From: Antilocapra americana
Taxonomy: Eukaryota; Chordata; Mammalia; Artiodactyla; Antilocapridae
Length of the DNA stretch: 64,000 nt
NCBI GenBank assembly: GCA_007570785.1
Contig: ML660774.1
Span: 7,517,969-7,581,968 of the forward strand
Direction of reading: 5' to 3'
Part shown: positions 61,601-63,920 of the stretch, piece by piece
How positions within the stretch are numbered: the first letter of the stretch is position 1
Layout of the letters: every line of letters starts with the position of its first letter
Program-made: the position numbers and the translations under genes
Notes under the pieces: generated by a model
The model's input: the letters and a program-made list of their open reading frames with translations, nothing else
Database searches by the model: none
What the model was told of the DNA's origin: nothing

Positions 61601-63920
61601 CTGGTGACCGGGTCACTGTGAGCATGCACAGTGCACATCTATTTCAGATACTGTTCCTGAAAACCAGACATTGTCCCTTTAAAAATCTGGTTGGGAAGTC
61701 AGATTATTAAAAGGGCTGTTTGACTTATTATTTGAAGTCTCAGGCCTTCCTGGCGCTAAGAGTCAAGGGTGATTCTGCTCCCCGTGTCTGCAGAGACCCC
61801 CCCGCCCGCCCTCAGGACTGCTCCTCCCCGGGAGCTCTGCTGCTCTCTTGACAGCAGCAGTCCCTCGGGTGGTTGGAACTGGACTGGTGAAGGCAGCTTT
61901 ATGGAAGACCTGAGTGAGCCGATAAAAGCCACTTGTAACTCTGCTGGTCAGGGTCTGTCGGGCTGTATTCCTGTGGGACGTTGGAGTGGCTGGACGGCAG
62001 TGTATCCTCTCAGAGTGCTCCCTGTTGTGGGGAAAGGGGTGTCTCTTCCCCTCTTTGCCTCCTGAGCCCGTGAGACGCTTCCCAGGTTGGAGAACTCCGC
62101 CCAGCACCCCTTGCCACAGCAGCCCCACGGGACAACTAGTGAAAAAACGCGCTTCTCCCCAGGGCTGCCAGAGCTCAGGAGGGTCTTCAGGTCATGGACG
62201 GATGTTTTCAGTTTGCAGCACTTTATGGAGAAATTAGTATGTTAAGTACTGTGCACAGCTGAGTCGTTGCCAACTTCAAATGAGTCCATCTCCTCTCAGT
62301 TCTTGCCTTTCAAAATTCAAAGACACCGCGTGGCAGACATTTAGAGAAGTCAGCAACAGTGGAGATGGGGGCTGCAGGGACGGACGAGGGGCCATCGGTG
62401 TTGCCAAAGTGAAAAATAACCTTCAGAGTCAGCGTTTAAAAATCCAACTCCGAGTTTATTCATCAAACACCTAGATCACACTGTATCTTAACCTACCCAC
62501 TGATAAATGTCTTCTGAGGAACAAAGAATACAATTTTTAAAAACCTCATCCGAGACATATTTTTCTCTTAAAAGACAAATTCGGGACACAGTGAACTGGA
62601 TTTTCAGTGAGCAAATGTTGGTTTACTACATCAACCTTTTCCGGGATGCTTTCTGGCCCAATGGGAAGCTGGCGCCGCCACACACAATCCCACGCCAAGA
62701 ACAAAGCCGCGCACACAGCCAGCAAACAAAGCAGAGAGCACAGCAGAAGCTGCTCGAGAACATTCCAGGTGAGGCCTGTGTTCTGCTCCTGAAAGTCGGA
62801 CAGAAAGGGAGGGTCGTCAGCCCCACTAAGGCATCTGTCACTTAGGAAACATTATTTACAATGAAAAAAAGTGATAGTGCTTTTTTCTTTCAAATCATGT
62901 CTTGTCCCTTGCTAAGAAATTGTGAAGAACAGTACTGGTTATAATTTCACTGGAAAAATGTTTTAGATAACAAAATTTTACACTTTCAAAATCCCTGTTT
63001 TGAGAGCCATGGTTTTAATTGGGGTATTAAAATTATAGTCTGTATAAATGCCTTATGTGGAAAAAACTGTTTTTCTCTGAAACACTGGAGAGAGCGCAGC
63101 CCTCGTGCCCCTCAGTGCCTTCGTGTGCTGTGTGTGCACGGGGCCTGGCCTCTCACTCAGGGTCTGTGCATGGCGCACTTGTATCAGTGGCAGCTCAGAC
63201 TGTAAACTTAATTTTTCAGATATGCTTCAGAGCCTTGTTGGACAGCAAAATGCCCGTTACGGTATAATAAAAATATTCAACGCACTTCAAGAAACGAGAG
63301 CCAATAAGCACCTGTTATATGTGAGTAAAGCCTCCCAGGGGATTCACTGTTTCTCCAGTTGTACATTTCTGTTCAATATGGGGTAGATTTTAATTCTTTA
63401 TACTCATAATCATTTTTATTACTTATAACTCTGAACCCATTTTCTCTGCTTTTTTTTGTCTGTTCAATTTGGCTTAGAAAAAACAATACTCCCAGTGGAT
63501 GCCACCTCCTCTTCCTAGCCTGCTGCTGTTTCTCTCTTGTGCAATAACATCTCTGCCTGACTGCTTTGCTTTCTTATTTCAACAAAGCAAACTGTTTCCT
63601 AGCTGTCTGTCTTATAATAGTGAGCAATATTAAATACCCGTGATGGTCTGATGATGGTTAACGGACCATGAAATAAATCAGTCTAAATGGAGTTTATAGA
63701 ATACGGATTCCTTTGGAGAGTAACTTGTTCACTGAGAAGCATCTCGGGCTTAAAATTAGATTTTAGCCTTAGATGTAGATATCTGAGTAAATCATTAGAG
63801 AAAAAGGCGTTTTCTTTCTTTCTTTCTTTCTTGGTTCAGGTGCTGATGGAACTGCTGCTAACTGAATTGTGTCCTGAGCTGAGAACTCATTTAGATCAAC
63901 TTAAAGCTGGTCAGGTTTGA
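2671..63920 (+). CDS. SNX25: SNX25, sorting nexin 25: coding region over 17 exons, 5' end missing
   Basis: This is the span of a spliced gene; coding exons are listed separately. The joined exons encode 837 residues plus stop with no frame break. Domain order PXA - RGS - coiled coil - PX - nexin-C marks the SNX13/14/19/25 family, and the residue sequence matches human SNX25 as I remember it. Family knowledge: these are peripheral or ER-anchored endosomal proteins; PX domains bind phosphoinositides, PXA and nexin-C pack together, and SNX25 has been linked to TGF-beta receptor degradation. Seen here: the PX basic motif reads R544-R545-L546-S547-E548-F549, with Leu where classical PI3P binders have Tyr or Phe, and the nexin-C signature around F735-G743 is intact. 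The first exon here starts in phase with one base of its first codon (Val) contributed by an exon outside the window. Long isoforms would add membrane segments upstream, not visible here. Confidence 0.97.
4049..4372 (-). repeat. old ruminant L1-type 3'UTR fragments, antisense
   Basis: Starts with a T run (poly-A tail on the other strand). The reverse complement contains the segment also found in sense at 36327-36550 (including the stretch translating as GTQPHIYMY in the shared orientation). A second short piece (about 4305-4372) repeats the tail end. Confidence 0.6.
4546..4880 (+). repeat. degraded MER-type DNA-transposon relic
   Basis: The phrases gaggacctgaaggagctttt and a later TATTATATCAGATATTAAA match an old hAT-type medium-reiterated element from memory. 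It is interrupted and diverged; family not assigned. Confidence 0.3.
6412..6590 (+). repeat. MIR-like SINE fragment
   Basis: Contains the typical MIR core TGTGACTTTGGACTGTTCAC and CTCATCTGTAAAATGGG, followed by a decayed 3' part. Confidence 0.65.
6713..6732. repeat. T20 homopolymer
   Basis: Twenty consecutive T bases, followed by AAGG. No SINE body is adjacent on either side. Confidence 0.9.
7066..7238 (+). CDS. SNX25: SNX25 coding exon 2 of window (PXA)
   Basis: The acceptor is TATTTTTTCAG|ACATGAAG and the donor AAAAG|GTAGAC. 173 bp, residues 73-131. The translation includes [15 protein letters not shown] and [17 protein letters not shown], the middle of the PXA domain. The frame agrees with both neighbours: the first A completes Arg73 and the final G opens Val131. 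Confidence 0.96.
7331..7380. repeat. perfect 25-bp tandem duplication
   Basis: Two identical head-to-tail 25-bp units (7331-7355 and 7356-7380), each starting TGTACAGACC and ending CTGTTGGA. The perfect identity suggests a recent event or an assembly artefact. Confidence 0.9.
7660..7879 (+). mobile_element. Bov-tA SINE with 13-bp target-site duplication
   Basis: Contains the Bov-tA body: GGCAACCCACTCCAGTATTC, TTGCCTGGAGAATTCCATGG, a CATGGGGTCAC segment and a final AGACTGAGCA. It is flanked by ATATGTGACTTAG at 7647-7659 and 7880-7892. Confidence 0.9.
8575..8761 (+). CDS. SNX25: SNX25 coding exon 3 of window (end of PXA)
   Basis: The acceptor is TGTCCTGCAG|TCTTGAAG and the donor CTCAG|GTATCT. 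187 bp, residues 131-193. It encodes [20 protein letters not shown] and a conserved [20 protein letters not shown] stretch that closes the PXA domain. It ends two bases into Arg193, completed by the next exon 18 kb downstream. Confidence 0.96.
9826..10034 (-). mobile_element. Bov-tA SINE, antisense
   Basis: The reverse complement carries the tRNA-derived head and the body GAATACTGGAATGAGTTGCC. It has several point changes, so it is an older copy. Confidence 0.85.
11207..11420 (-). repeat. MER20 DNA-transposon relic, antisense
   Basis: It starts GGTTTCTCAGCC and ends TTAGGAGCCACCAG, with an internal ATGCCAGTAGCACCCCCAGA and TTGTGACAACCCAGAACGTC, all matching the MER20 consensus (reverse complement) as I remember it. 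About 214 bp, near full length. Confidence 0.75.
11468..11684 (-). mobile_element. Bov-tA SINE, antisense
   Basis: Reverse-complement Bov-tA: GGATACTGGAGTGGGTTGCC, ACCCAGGGATCGAACCTGC and the tRNA-like head ending CCACCTGGGAAGCCCC. Confidence 0.9.
12320..12520 (+). repeat. MIR-like SINE fragment
   Basis: Diverged MIR pattern: a TGATCCTTATAACCCCCATG segment, then AGTAACAGAGCTGGGGTTTG and AACTCGGGTCTGTCTG. Confidence 0.6.
14031..14475 (+). mobile_element. BovB (RTE) LINE 3' end
   Basis: 5'-truncated copy. It carries the decayed C-terminal coding part of the BovB reverse-transcriptase ORF (TTTGGCCACCTGATG, AAAGACCCC), broken by stops, and ends with the BovB tail CAGACATGACTGAGCAACTG. Confidence 0.9.
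14955..15075 (+). mobile_element. ruminant tRNA-derived SINE (CHR-type)
   Basis: Matches the pattern CCAGTGGCTAAGACTCC ... GCAGGGGGTTCAA ... GATCCCACATGCCACA followed by an A-rich tail. The family name is from memory. Confidence 0.7.
15434..15872 (-). mobile_element. BovB (RTE) LINE 3' end, antisense
   Basis: Begins with CAGTTCAGTCGCTCAGTCGT (BovB tail, reverse complement) and runs through the decayed C-terminal RT coding region to ACATCCATACATGAC. Confidence 0.92.
16185..16330 (+). repeat. MIR-like SINE fragment
   Basis: MIR 3' pattern: CTTGTTGTGATAATTAATGA followed by GATAACGCATGTAAGGCAGC. Confidence 0.6.
17730..18048 (+). mobile_element. BovB (RTE) LINE 3' end
   Basis: Sense-strand decayed RT C-terminus, still open for about 65 codons (17793-17990) including QYFGHLM and [11 protein letters not shown], then the tail ending ACTGAGCAACTGAACTG. 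Confidence 0.92.
18069..18222 (+). mobile_element. ruminant tRNA-derived SINE (CHR-type)
   Basis: Starts ACTTCCCTGGTGGTCCGATA, contains GATCCCAGGTTGGGGAAG, and ends in a (AAATAAAT)n-like tail. It sits about 20 bp after a BovB end. Confidence 0.85.
19150..19340 (+). repeat. MIR/L2-like fragment
   Basis: AAATCCTATGAGGAAAAATG and CTCATTTTTACATATGAGGA followed by CCCAGGGTGACAG match the common old MIR-type pattern. Confidence 0.5.
19385..19503 (-). mobile_element. ruminant tRNA-derived SINE (CHR-type), antisense
   Basis: Reverse complement of the CHR-type body, with GTCTGAGCCACTGGACCAGC and GAGAAGTCCCC at its head end. Confidence 0.75.
20051..20272 (+). mobile_element. Bov-tA SINE with 10-bp target-site duplication
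   Basis: Full-length copy from GCTTCCCAGGTGGCGCAAG through GCAACCCACTGCGGTATTC to GACCGAGCACAC. Flanked by ATTTTGAAGG at 20041-20050 and 20273-20282. Confidence 0.92.
20820..21005 (+). repeat. L2-like fragment
   Basis: Pattern TGTGTGCTGGGCACCGTGTG followed by decayed sequence resembling L2 3' ends. Low certainty. Confidence 0.3.
21409..21634 (+). repeat. local duplication, copy 1
   Basis: This 226-bp segment (starts CTTGTACTTAAAAGCAGTG) recurs about 1.2 kb downstream, by eye 85-90% identical. Part resembles a MIR, but the similarity continues past the MIR-like section, so it is a real duplication rather than two independent MIRs. Confidence 0.8.
21740..22110 (-). repeat. old MaLR-like LTR relic, antisense
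   Basis: GGGTGGCTCAAAGAACAAACG, then GTGTCTGGTGAGGGCCTGCT and TCTTCTCGCTCTGTCCTCAT match an ERVL-MaLR-type LTR from memory. Heavily diverged. Confidence 0.45.
22266..22596 (-). mobile_element. Bov-tA-type SINE, antisense, with duplicated body
   Basis: Two body units in tandem (CAAGAGTAGTGGAGTGGGTT and CAGAATACTGGAGTGGATAG) and one tRNA-like head at the right end (GATTGAACCCAGGTCTCCC ... TTTACCAGCTGAGC). This is the dimeric Bov-tA2-like arrangement. Confidence 0.85.
22599..22634 (+). repeat. local duplication, copy 2, left part
   Basis: Matches 21409-21444 with no visible difference. It is cut by an antisense L1 at 22635 and continues at 23013. Confidence 0.8.
22635..23012 (-). mobile_element. 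L1 (ruminant) 3'UTR insertion, antisense, with 12-bp target-site duplication
   Basis: A T run at the left edge (poly-A on the minus strand), then TGACATGAATCAGCCACTGG and GGTGATATACATGTTTCAATG, typical of ruminant L1 3'UTRs in reverse. Flanked by TTGTATAGATTT at 22623-22634 and 23013-23024. Confidence 0.88.
23013..23218 (+). repeat. local duplication, copy 2, right part
   Basis: Continues the match to copy 1 (21445-21634) after the L1 and ends near CCTCAGATGGCATT. The first 12 bases are the L1 target-site duplication. Confidence 0.8.
23945..24354 (-). repeat. LTR-like element (probable ERV solo LTR), antisense
   Basis: On the minus strand it begins TGTCAGGGAACATTTGGCAG, has ATAAGCACCTTTACTCCATC and GAGTCTTGGTCCCCATGTC toward the end, and closes TTATTGTCGACA. 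This gives TG...CA termini and a U3-R-U5-like layout of about 410 bp. No coding region is attached. No clear target-site duplication was found, so the ends are approximate. Confidence 0.5.
25850..25976 (+). mobile_element. ruminant tRNA-derived SINE (CHR-type) with 10-bp target-site duplication
   Basis: Starts AGGGAGCTCCCTGGTGGTTC and ends in a poly-A tail of about 15 A. Flanked by AAGCCAGCCA at 25840-25849 and 25977-25986. Confidence 0.88.
26937..27007 (+). CDS. SNX25: SNX25 coding exon 4 of window (PXA-RGS linker)
   Basis: This 71-bp exon has acceptor AATACTCAG|GTATCAAA and donor CAAAG|GTAAGA. It encodes [20 protein letters not shown] and the start of KRHKG, residues 193-217. It is small and flanked by 18.2-kb and 8.4-kb introns. 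The exon itself begins with GT directly after the acceptor AG. Confidence 0.95.
28500..28790 (+). repeat. old MaLR-like LTR relic
   Basis: GGAGGGTGGAGCCCTCATGG, CGTGTGAGGACAAGCGGAAA and TGTTGTTTACAGCCAGCCAG follow the same MaLR-type pattern as the antisense relic near 21.9 kb, in sense orientation. Confidence 0.5.
30095..30293 (-). mobile_element. Bov-tA SINE, antisense
   Basis: AGAATACTGGAGTGGGTTGCC and TCTCCCCAACCCAGGGTCC, then a shortened tRNA-like head ending GAGCTACTAGGGAAT. Confidence 0.85.
31403..31612 (+). repeat. MER20 DNA-transposon relic
   Basis: TTTTGCCTCCCAGGGGACA, GTTTCTGGTTGTCACCCAGG, GGCATCTAGTGGTAAAGGCC and AGGGACAGCCCC follow the MER20 consensus order. Confidence 0.75.
32110..32420. 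promoter_or_regulatory. CpG-dense intronic block, possible regulatory element
   Basis: By eye this 310-bp block has roughly 25-30 CpG dinucleotides, far above the surrounding intron. A smaller CpG cluster lies at about 31732-31790. There is no SINE body inside it. No promoter motif was identified; function is inferred from composition only. Confidence 0.35.
33191..33258 (-). repeat. short L1 3' tail fragment, antisense
   Basis: ATTTTTAATTGGAGGACAGT and TTGCTTTACAGTATTGTGTT match the same tail region as the L1 at 22635-23012. Confidence 0.7.
33665..33845 (+). mobile_element. Bov-tA SINE
   Basis: From AAAGAATCTGCCTGCC through ACTACCCACTCCAGTGTTC to CAGACACGACTGAGCGGC. Slightly 5' truncated. 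Confidence 0.88.
34551..34890 (+). repeat. L2-like fragment
   Basis: CGACTGTGTTGCCGGGCACT, then GGGTTCTGGGGTACAGCTGT and TGCTATGGAGAAAGTATGAAG follow a common old LINE-2-type pattern. Confidence 0.45.
34975..35330 (-). repeat. L1 3' fragment, antisense, adjacent to exon 5
   Basis: TTTTTTTAGATTCCACATGT, AGTGAAAGCATACAGTATTT and ACTTCACTAAATATAATGAC are the reverse complement of L1 3' end sequence. The fragment stops about 90 bp before the exon. Confidence 0.75.
35420..35601 (+). CDS. SNX25: SNX25 coding exon 5 of window (PXA-RGS linker)
   Basis: The acceptor is CTCATTCAAG|GTAAAGAAACC and the donor CAGAAG|GTAGAG. 182 bp, residues 217-277, encoding [19 protein letters not shown], a basic helical stretch with [13 protein letters not shown], and an acidic end [15 protein letters not shown]. 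The first bases after the acceptor, GTAAAG, resemble a 5' splice site. Its upstream flank is an antisense L1 3' fragment ending roughly 90 bp before the exon. Confidence 0.95.
35819..35837. repeat. alternating GT/GC run
   Basis: Purine-pyrimidine alternating stretch TGTGTGTGTGTGCGCGCC in the intron after exon 5. Confidence 0.8.
35985..36130 (+). repeat. MIR-like SINE fragment
   Basis: CTCCATTTTACAAAAGATGA, a TAAATTACCCAGTAAGGCC segment and GAACTATGTAAAAACCCAGA match the 3' pattern of old MIR elements. Confidence 0.5.
36327..36550 (+). repeat. old ruminant L1-type 3' end
   Basis: Sense copy of the sequence seen reversed near 4.1 kb: TGTATTTAAAATGGGTAACC and CTCCAATATAAAATAAAAAGG at the tail. 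Confidence 0.65.
36570..36775 (+). repeat. MIR-like SINE fragment
   Basis: GGGCAAGTCAGTCAGCCTCT, then AGTGAGCACTCGATAAACAT, typical of MIR. Confidence 0.6.
37743..37948 (-). mobile_element. BovB (RTE) LINE 3' end, antisense
   Basis: Starts AATCAGTTCAGCCGCTCAGT; the reverse strand still reads the BovB RT C-terminus ([20 protein letters not shown]) with an open frame. One of the less damaged tails here. Confidence 0.93.
39648..39779 (+). CDS. SNX25: SNX25 coding exon 6 of window (RGS domain, first part)
   Basis: The acceptor is CTCTTCATAG|ATTCTTCAG and the donor AACAAG|GTAGGA. 132 bp, exactly 44 codons, residues 278-321. It encodes [20 protein letters not shown] and [13 protein letters not shown], the first helices of an RGS fold. 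The domain boundary coincides with the exon boundary. Confidence 0.96.
39780..41488 (+). other. SNX25: SNX25 intron 6 of window
   Basis: 1.7 kb of AT-rich sequence between the two RGS exons. No repeat family or exon was recognised. Confidence 0.7.
41489..41761 (+). CDS. SNX25: SNX25 coding exon 7 of window (RGS domain, main part)
   Basis: The acceptor is CTTTTCAG|AATGAAATC and the donor GAAGTG|GTGAGT. 273 bp, 91 codons, residues 322-412. It encodes [20 protein letters not shown], the [14 protein letters not shown] region and the end of the RGS fold with [20 protein letters not shown]. In the family RGS domains act on or bind G-alpha subunits; whether SNX25 has GAP activity is not shown by sequence. 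Confidence 0.96.
41762..44035 (+). other. SNX25: SNX25 intron 7 of window
   Basis: 2.3 kb. Contains a probable degraded L1 stretch around 42.7-43.2 kb (low confidence) and a 100-bp sense BovB tail at about 43490-43590. Confidence 0.7.
43490..43590 (+). mobile_element. short BovB 3' tail
   Basis: About 100 bp: GCTCCAGGAGTTGGTGATGG through AAAGAGTCGGACACGACTGA to AACTGAACTG. Strongly 5' truncated. Confidence 0.88.
44036..44200 (+). CDS. SNX25: SNX25 coding exon 8 of window (coiled coil)
   Basis: The acceptor is CTCCCCCAG|GACTCAGG and the donor AAGAAG|GTAACT. 165 bp, 55 codons, residues 413-467. It opens with a divergent Gly/Glu-rich segment ([20 protein letters not shown]) and continues into a heptad-like run, [20 protein letters not shown], that should form a coiled coil with the next exon. 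The opening segment is less conserved against my recollection of human SNX25 than the rest. Confidence 0.95.
44201..44862 (+). other. SNX25: SNX25 intron 8 of window
   Basis: 0.66 kb, holding one ruminant tRNA-derived SINE at about 44549-44675 and otherwise unique sequence. Confidence 0.75.
44549..44675 (+). mobile_element. ruminant tRNA-derived SINE (CHR-type)
   Basis: GGACTTCCCTGGCGGGCTAG, TTTGATCCCTGGTCAGGGC and GATCCCATATGCCATGC, ending in an A-rich tail. Confidence 0.85.
44863..44994 (+). CDS. SNX25: SNX25 coding exon 9 of window (coiled coil, start of PX)
   Basis: The acceptor is CCCCTGTGACAG|ATTGTTTC and the donor GGAGAG|GTAGGT. 132 bp, 44 codons, residues 468-511. It encodes the second helix ([20 protein letters not shown]), then the Trp pair W495-W496 and [12 protein letters not shown], where the first strand of the PX domain begins. 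Confidence 0.96.
45625..45765 (+). repeat. L1 3' fragment
   Basis: GATTATCATGCTAAGTGAAG, TATCACTCGTGGAATCTGAT and AAACAGAAACAGACTCACAG match L1 3' end sequence in sense orientation. Confidence 0.75.
45770..46145 (-). mobile_element. BovB (RTE) LINE 3' end, antisense
   Basis: Begins TGCTCAGTTCAGTCACTCAG and runs through the decayed RT C-terminus to CAGTTCAAAAGCATCAAAC. It abuts an L1 fragment, suggesting serial insertion. Confidence 0.92.
46608..47080 (-). repeat. old MER/LTR-type interspersed repeat
   Basis: TTTCTTAGCTCACAATTCTCC, CCAAGTTCATTCAGGTTCTT and TGTTCTCCTGCTGTCAGCC follow a common ancient mammalian repeat. Family not assigned. Confidence 0.4.
47219..47359 (+). CDS. SNX25: SNX25 coding exon 10 of window (PX core)
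   Basis: The acceptor is GTTTCTCCTAG|GTCACAGA and the donor AGTGAG|GTACGA. 141 bp, 47 codons, residues 512-558. It carries PX strands ([20 protein letters not shown]) and the basic motif [13 protein letters not shown]. In PI3P-binding PX domains the pattern is RR(Y/F); here the third position is Leu546, so classical headgroup stacking is not guaranteed. Confidence 0.96.
47745..48005 (+). repeat. MIR-like SINE fragment
   Basis: GCACAGACTCTGGGGCCAGG, CAGAGCTGTTGTGAGAATGA and CACGTAGCAAACATTATTTG in MIR order. Confidence 0.65.
48025..48240 (+). mobile_element. Bov-tA SINE
   Basis: GCTTTCCTGGTGGCTCAGTG, CTCCAGTATTCTTGCCTGGG and GGTCACGAAGAGCC; near full length in sense orientation. Confidence 0.9.
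48751..49171 (+). mobile_element. L1 (ruminant) 3'UTR insertion with 17-bp target-site duplication
   Basis: 5'-truncated L1: ACACAGATGTATAGAACAGTC, TGGGATGATGATATGGGAGA and GCAAAACCCACACAATATTA, then an A-rich tail. Flanked by TTAAAAATCTAAAATAA at 48734-48750 and 49172-49188. The intact duplication means a fairly young insertion. Confidence 0.92.
49249..49362 (+). CDS. SNX25: SNX25 coding exon 11 of window (PX, proline loop)
   Basis: The acceptor is TTCCCTCACAG|TGTTTCCC and the donor TTACAG|GTAAGC. 114 bp, 38 codons, residues 559-596. It encodes [20 protein letters not shown], containing the PX membrane-insertion loop pattern (P569 ... P575-F576-K577), and KNQLNKFLQ. The preceding intron carries an L1 insertion whose right target-site duplication ends 60 bp before this exon. 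Confidence 0.96.
49571..49605. repeat. (GT)n microsatellite
   Basis: Uninterrupted GT dinucleotide run of 35 bases, ending in a T run. Likely length-polymorphic. Confidence 0.95.
49628..50262 (-). mobile_element. BovB (RTE) LINE 3' part, antisense, longest copy in window
   Basis: From GTTGCTGTTCAGTCGCTGG through the RT C-terminus (minus strand reads [27 protein letters not shown]) and further 5' to TTTGTCATGAAGTGATAGGA. It has a small internal expansion of TGTCCTTAA-type units near 50110-50150. Confidence 0.88.
50390..51110 (-). repeat. probable old L1M-like sequence, antisense
   Basis: GTTTTGAACTTCACATGAATG, CTTTCGCTAGGATGGTGATC and later T-rich sequence resemble old L1 3' regions. Diverged; low certainty. 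Confidence 0.3.
52741..52772. repeat. perfect 16-bp tandem duplication
   Basis: Two identical units ACTTAACACGTCCCCG at 52741-52756 and 52757-52772. Confidence 0.93.
54062..54226 (+). CDS. SNX25: SNX25 coding exon 12 of window (end of PX)
   Basis: The acceptor is TTTCTCCCACAG|AATCTGC and the donor CAGGAG|GTGAGC. 165 bp, 55 codons, residues 597-651. It encodes [20 protein letters not shown], the last PX helices, and a linker with [19 protein letters not shown]. Confidence 0.96.
54227..55916 (+). other. SNX25: SNX25 intron 12 of window
   Basis: 1.7 kb, GC-rich in its first two thirds, with no ruminant SINE recognised and no coding signal beyond chance open frames. Confidence 0.7.
55917..56034 (+). 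CDS. SNX25: SNX25 coding exon 13 of window (acidic patch, start of nexin-C)
   Basis: The acceptor is TGTTCCCCCAG|GAGGAGG and the donor CGAGGAA|GTAAGC. 118 bp, residues 652-690 plus one base. It begins with an acidic, Ser-containing patch ([15 protein letters not shown]) and continues into [14 protein letters not shown], the first helix of nexin-C. It ends in phase 1 with a lone A, which joins TG of the next constitutive exon to make Met691. Confidence 0.96.
56443..56640 (+). repeat. MER20 DNA-transposon relic
   Basis: ATGTCTGGAGACATTCCTGG, GGCTGTCACAGCC, TGGGTGGAGGCCAGGGCTGC and TATCGTGTTGAGAAGTCCC follow the MER20 order; about 25% diverged by eye. Confidence 0.7.
57348..57555 (-). mobile_element. 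Bov-tA SINE, antisense
   Basis: GTTAGTCACTCAGCTGTGTC, GCGACCCCATGGAGTATAGC, then GGATCGAACCTGGATCTCC and the tRNA-like head ending GAGCCATCAGGGAAGATC. Confidence 0.9.
58868..58936 (+). CDS. SNX25: candidate alternative (cassette) exon of SNX25, 23 codons
   Basis: Not part of the main model. A long T/C tract leads to CTTACTGGTGCAG|GAGACC, and 69 bases later there is GGAG|GTGAAT. Both boundaries are phase 1, the same as the surrounding junction, so inclusion keeps the frame with no stop. It would replace Met691 and insert residues reading [18 protein letters not shown] and five more between ELRG and FKW in nexin-C. The donor lacks the usual G at +5. I do not remember this exon in the standard human isoform. 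An open 22-codon run occurs by chance about a third of the time, so this is a hypothesis. Confidence 0.3.
59147..59161. repeat. poly-A run
   Basis: About 15 consecutive A bases with no recognisable SINE body to the left. Confidence 0.85.
59823..59889 (+). CDS. SNX25: SNX25 coding exon 14 of window (nexin-C)
   Basis: The acceptor is TTTATATTTTAG|TGTTTAAA and the donor AACAA|GTAAGT. 67 bp. The first two bases complete Met691; the exon encodes [20 protein letters not shown] and Asn, and leaves AA of Lys713. It is the smallest constitutive exon in the window. Confidence 0.95.
59890..62574 (+). other. SNX25: SNX25 intron 14 of window
   Basis: 2.7 kb with no repeat that I can name confidently. 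61.75-62.25 kb is GC-rich with overlapping chance frames on both strands. The intron ends in a weak acceptor (TTCTCTTAAAAG). Confidence 0.7.
62575..62768 (+). CDS. SNX25: SNX25 coding exon 15 of window (nexin-C signature)
   Basis: The acceptor is TTCTCTTAAAAG|ACAAATTC, a weak purine-interrupted tract, and the donor CCAG|GTGAGG. 194 bp, residues 713-778. It carries the family signature [14 protein letters not shown] (F735-G743 core), then a polar Gln/Arg-rich loop, and [13 protein letters not shown]. The loop appears about four residues longer than in human SNX25 as I remember it. Confidence 0.95.
62769..63219 (+). other. SNX25: SNX25 intron 15 of window
   Basis: 0.45 kb, no repeat recognised. 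Canonical GTGAGG donor and TTTTTCAG acceptor. Confidence 0.8.
63220..63320 (+). CDS. SNX25: SNX25 coding exon 16 of window (nexin-C)
   Basis: The acceptor is CTTAATTTTTCAG|ATATGC and the donor TTATAT|GTGAGT. 101 bp, residues 778-811. It encodes [20 protein letters not shown] and [13 protein letters not shown], the second half of nexin-C. Confidence 0.96.
63321..63839 (+). other. SNX25: SNX25 intron 16 of window
   Basis: 0.52 kb, ending in a (TTTC)n microsatellite that doubles as the polypyrimidine tract of the last exon. Confidence 0.8.
63809..63832. repeat. SNX25: (TTTC)n microsatellite in the last-exon polypyrimidine tract
   Basis: Five to six TTTC units directly upstream of TTGGTTCAG, the acceptor of the last coding exon. 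It supplies nearly all of the polypyrimidine tract. Confidence 0.92.
63840..63920 (+). CDS. SNX25: SNX25 last coding exon, with stop codon
   Basis: The acceptor is TTTCTTGGTTCAG|GTGCTG, preceded by a (TTTC)n run. 81 bp including TGA at 63918-63920, residues 812-837. It encodes [20 protein letters not shown] and ends KAGQV, the C-terminus I remember for human SNX25. The exon continues into the 3'UTR. Confidence 0.96.
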   Translation: MLMELLLTELCPELRTHLDQLKAGQV

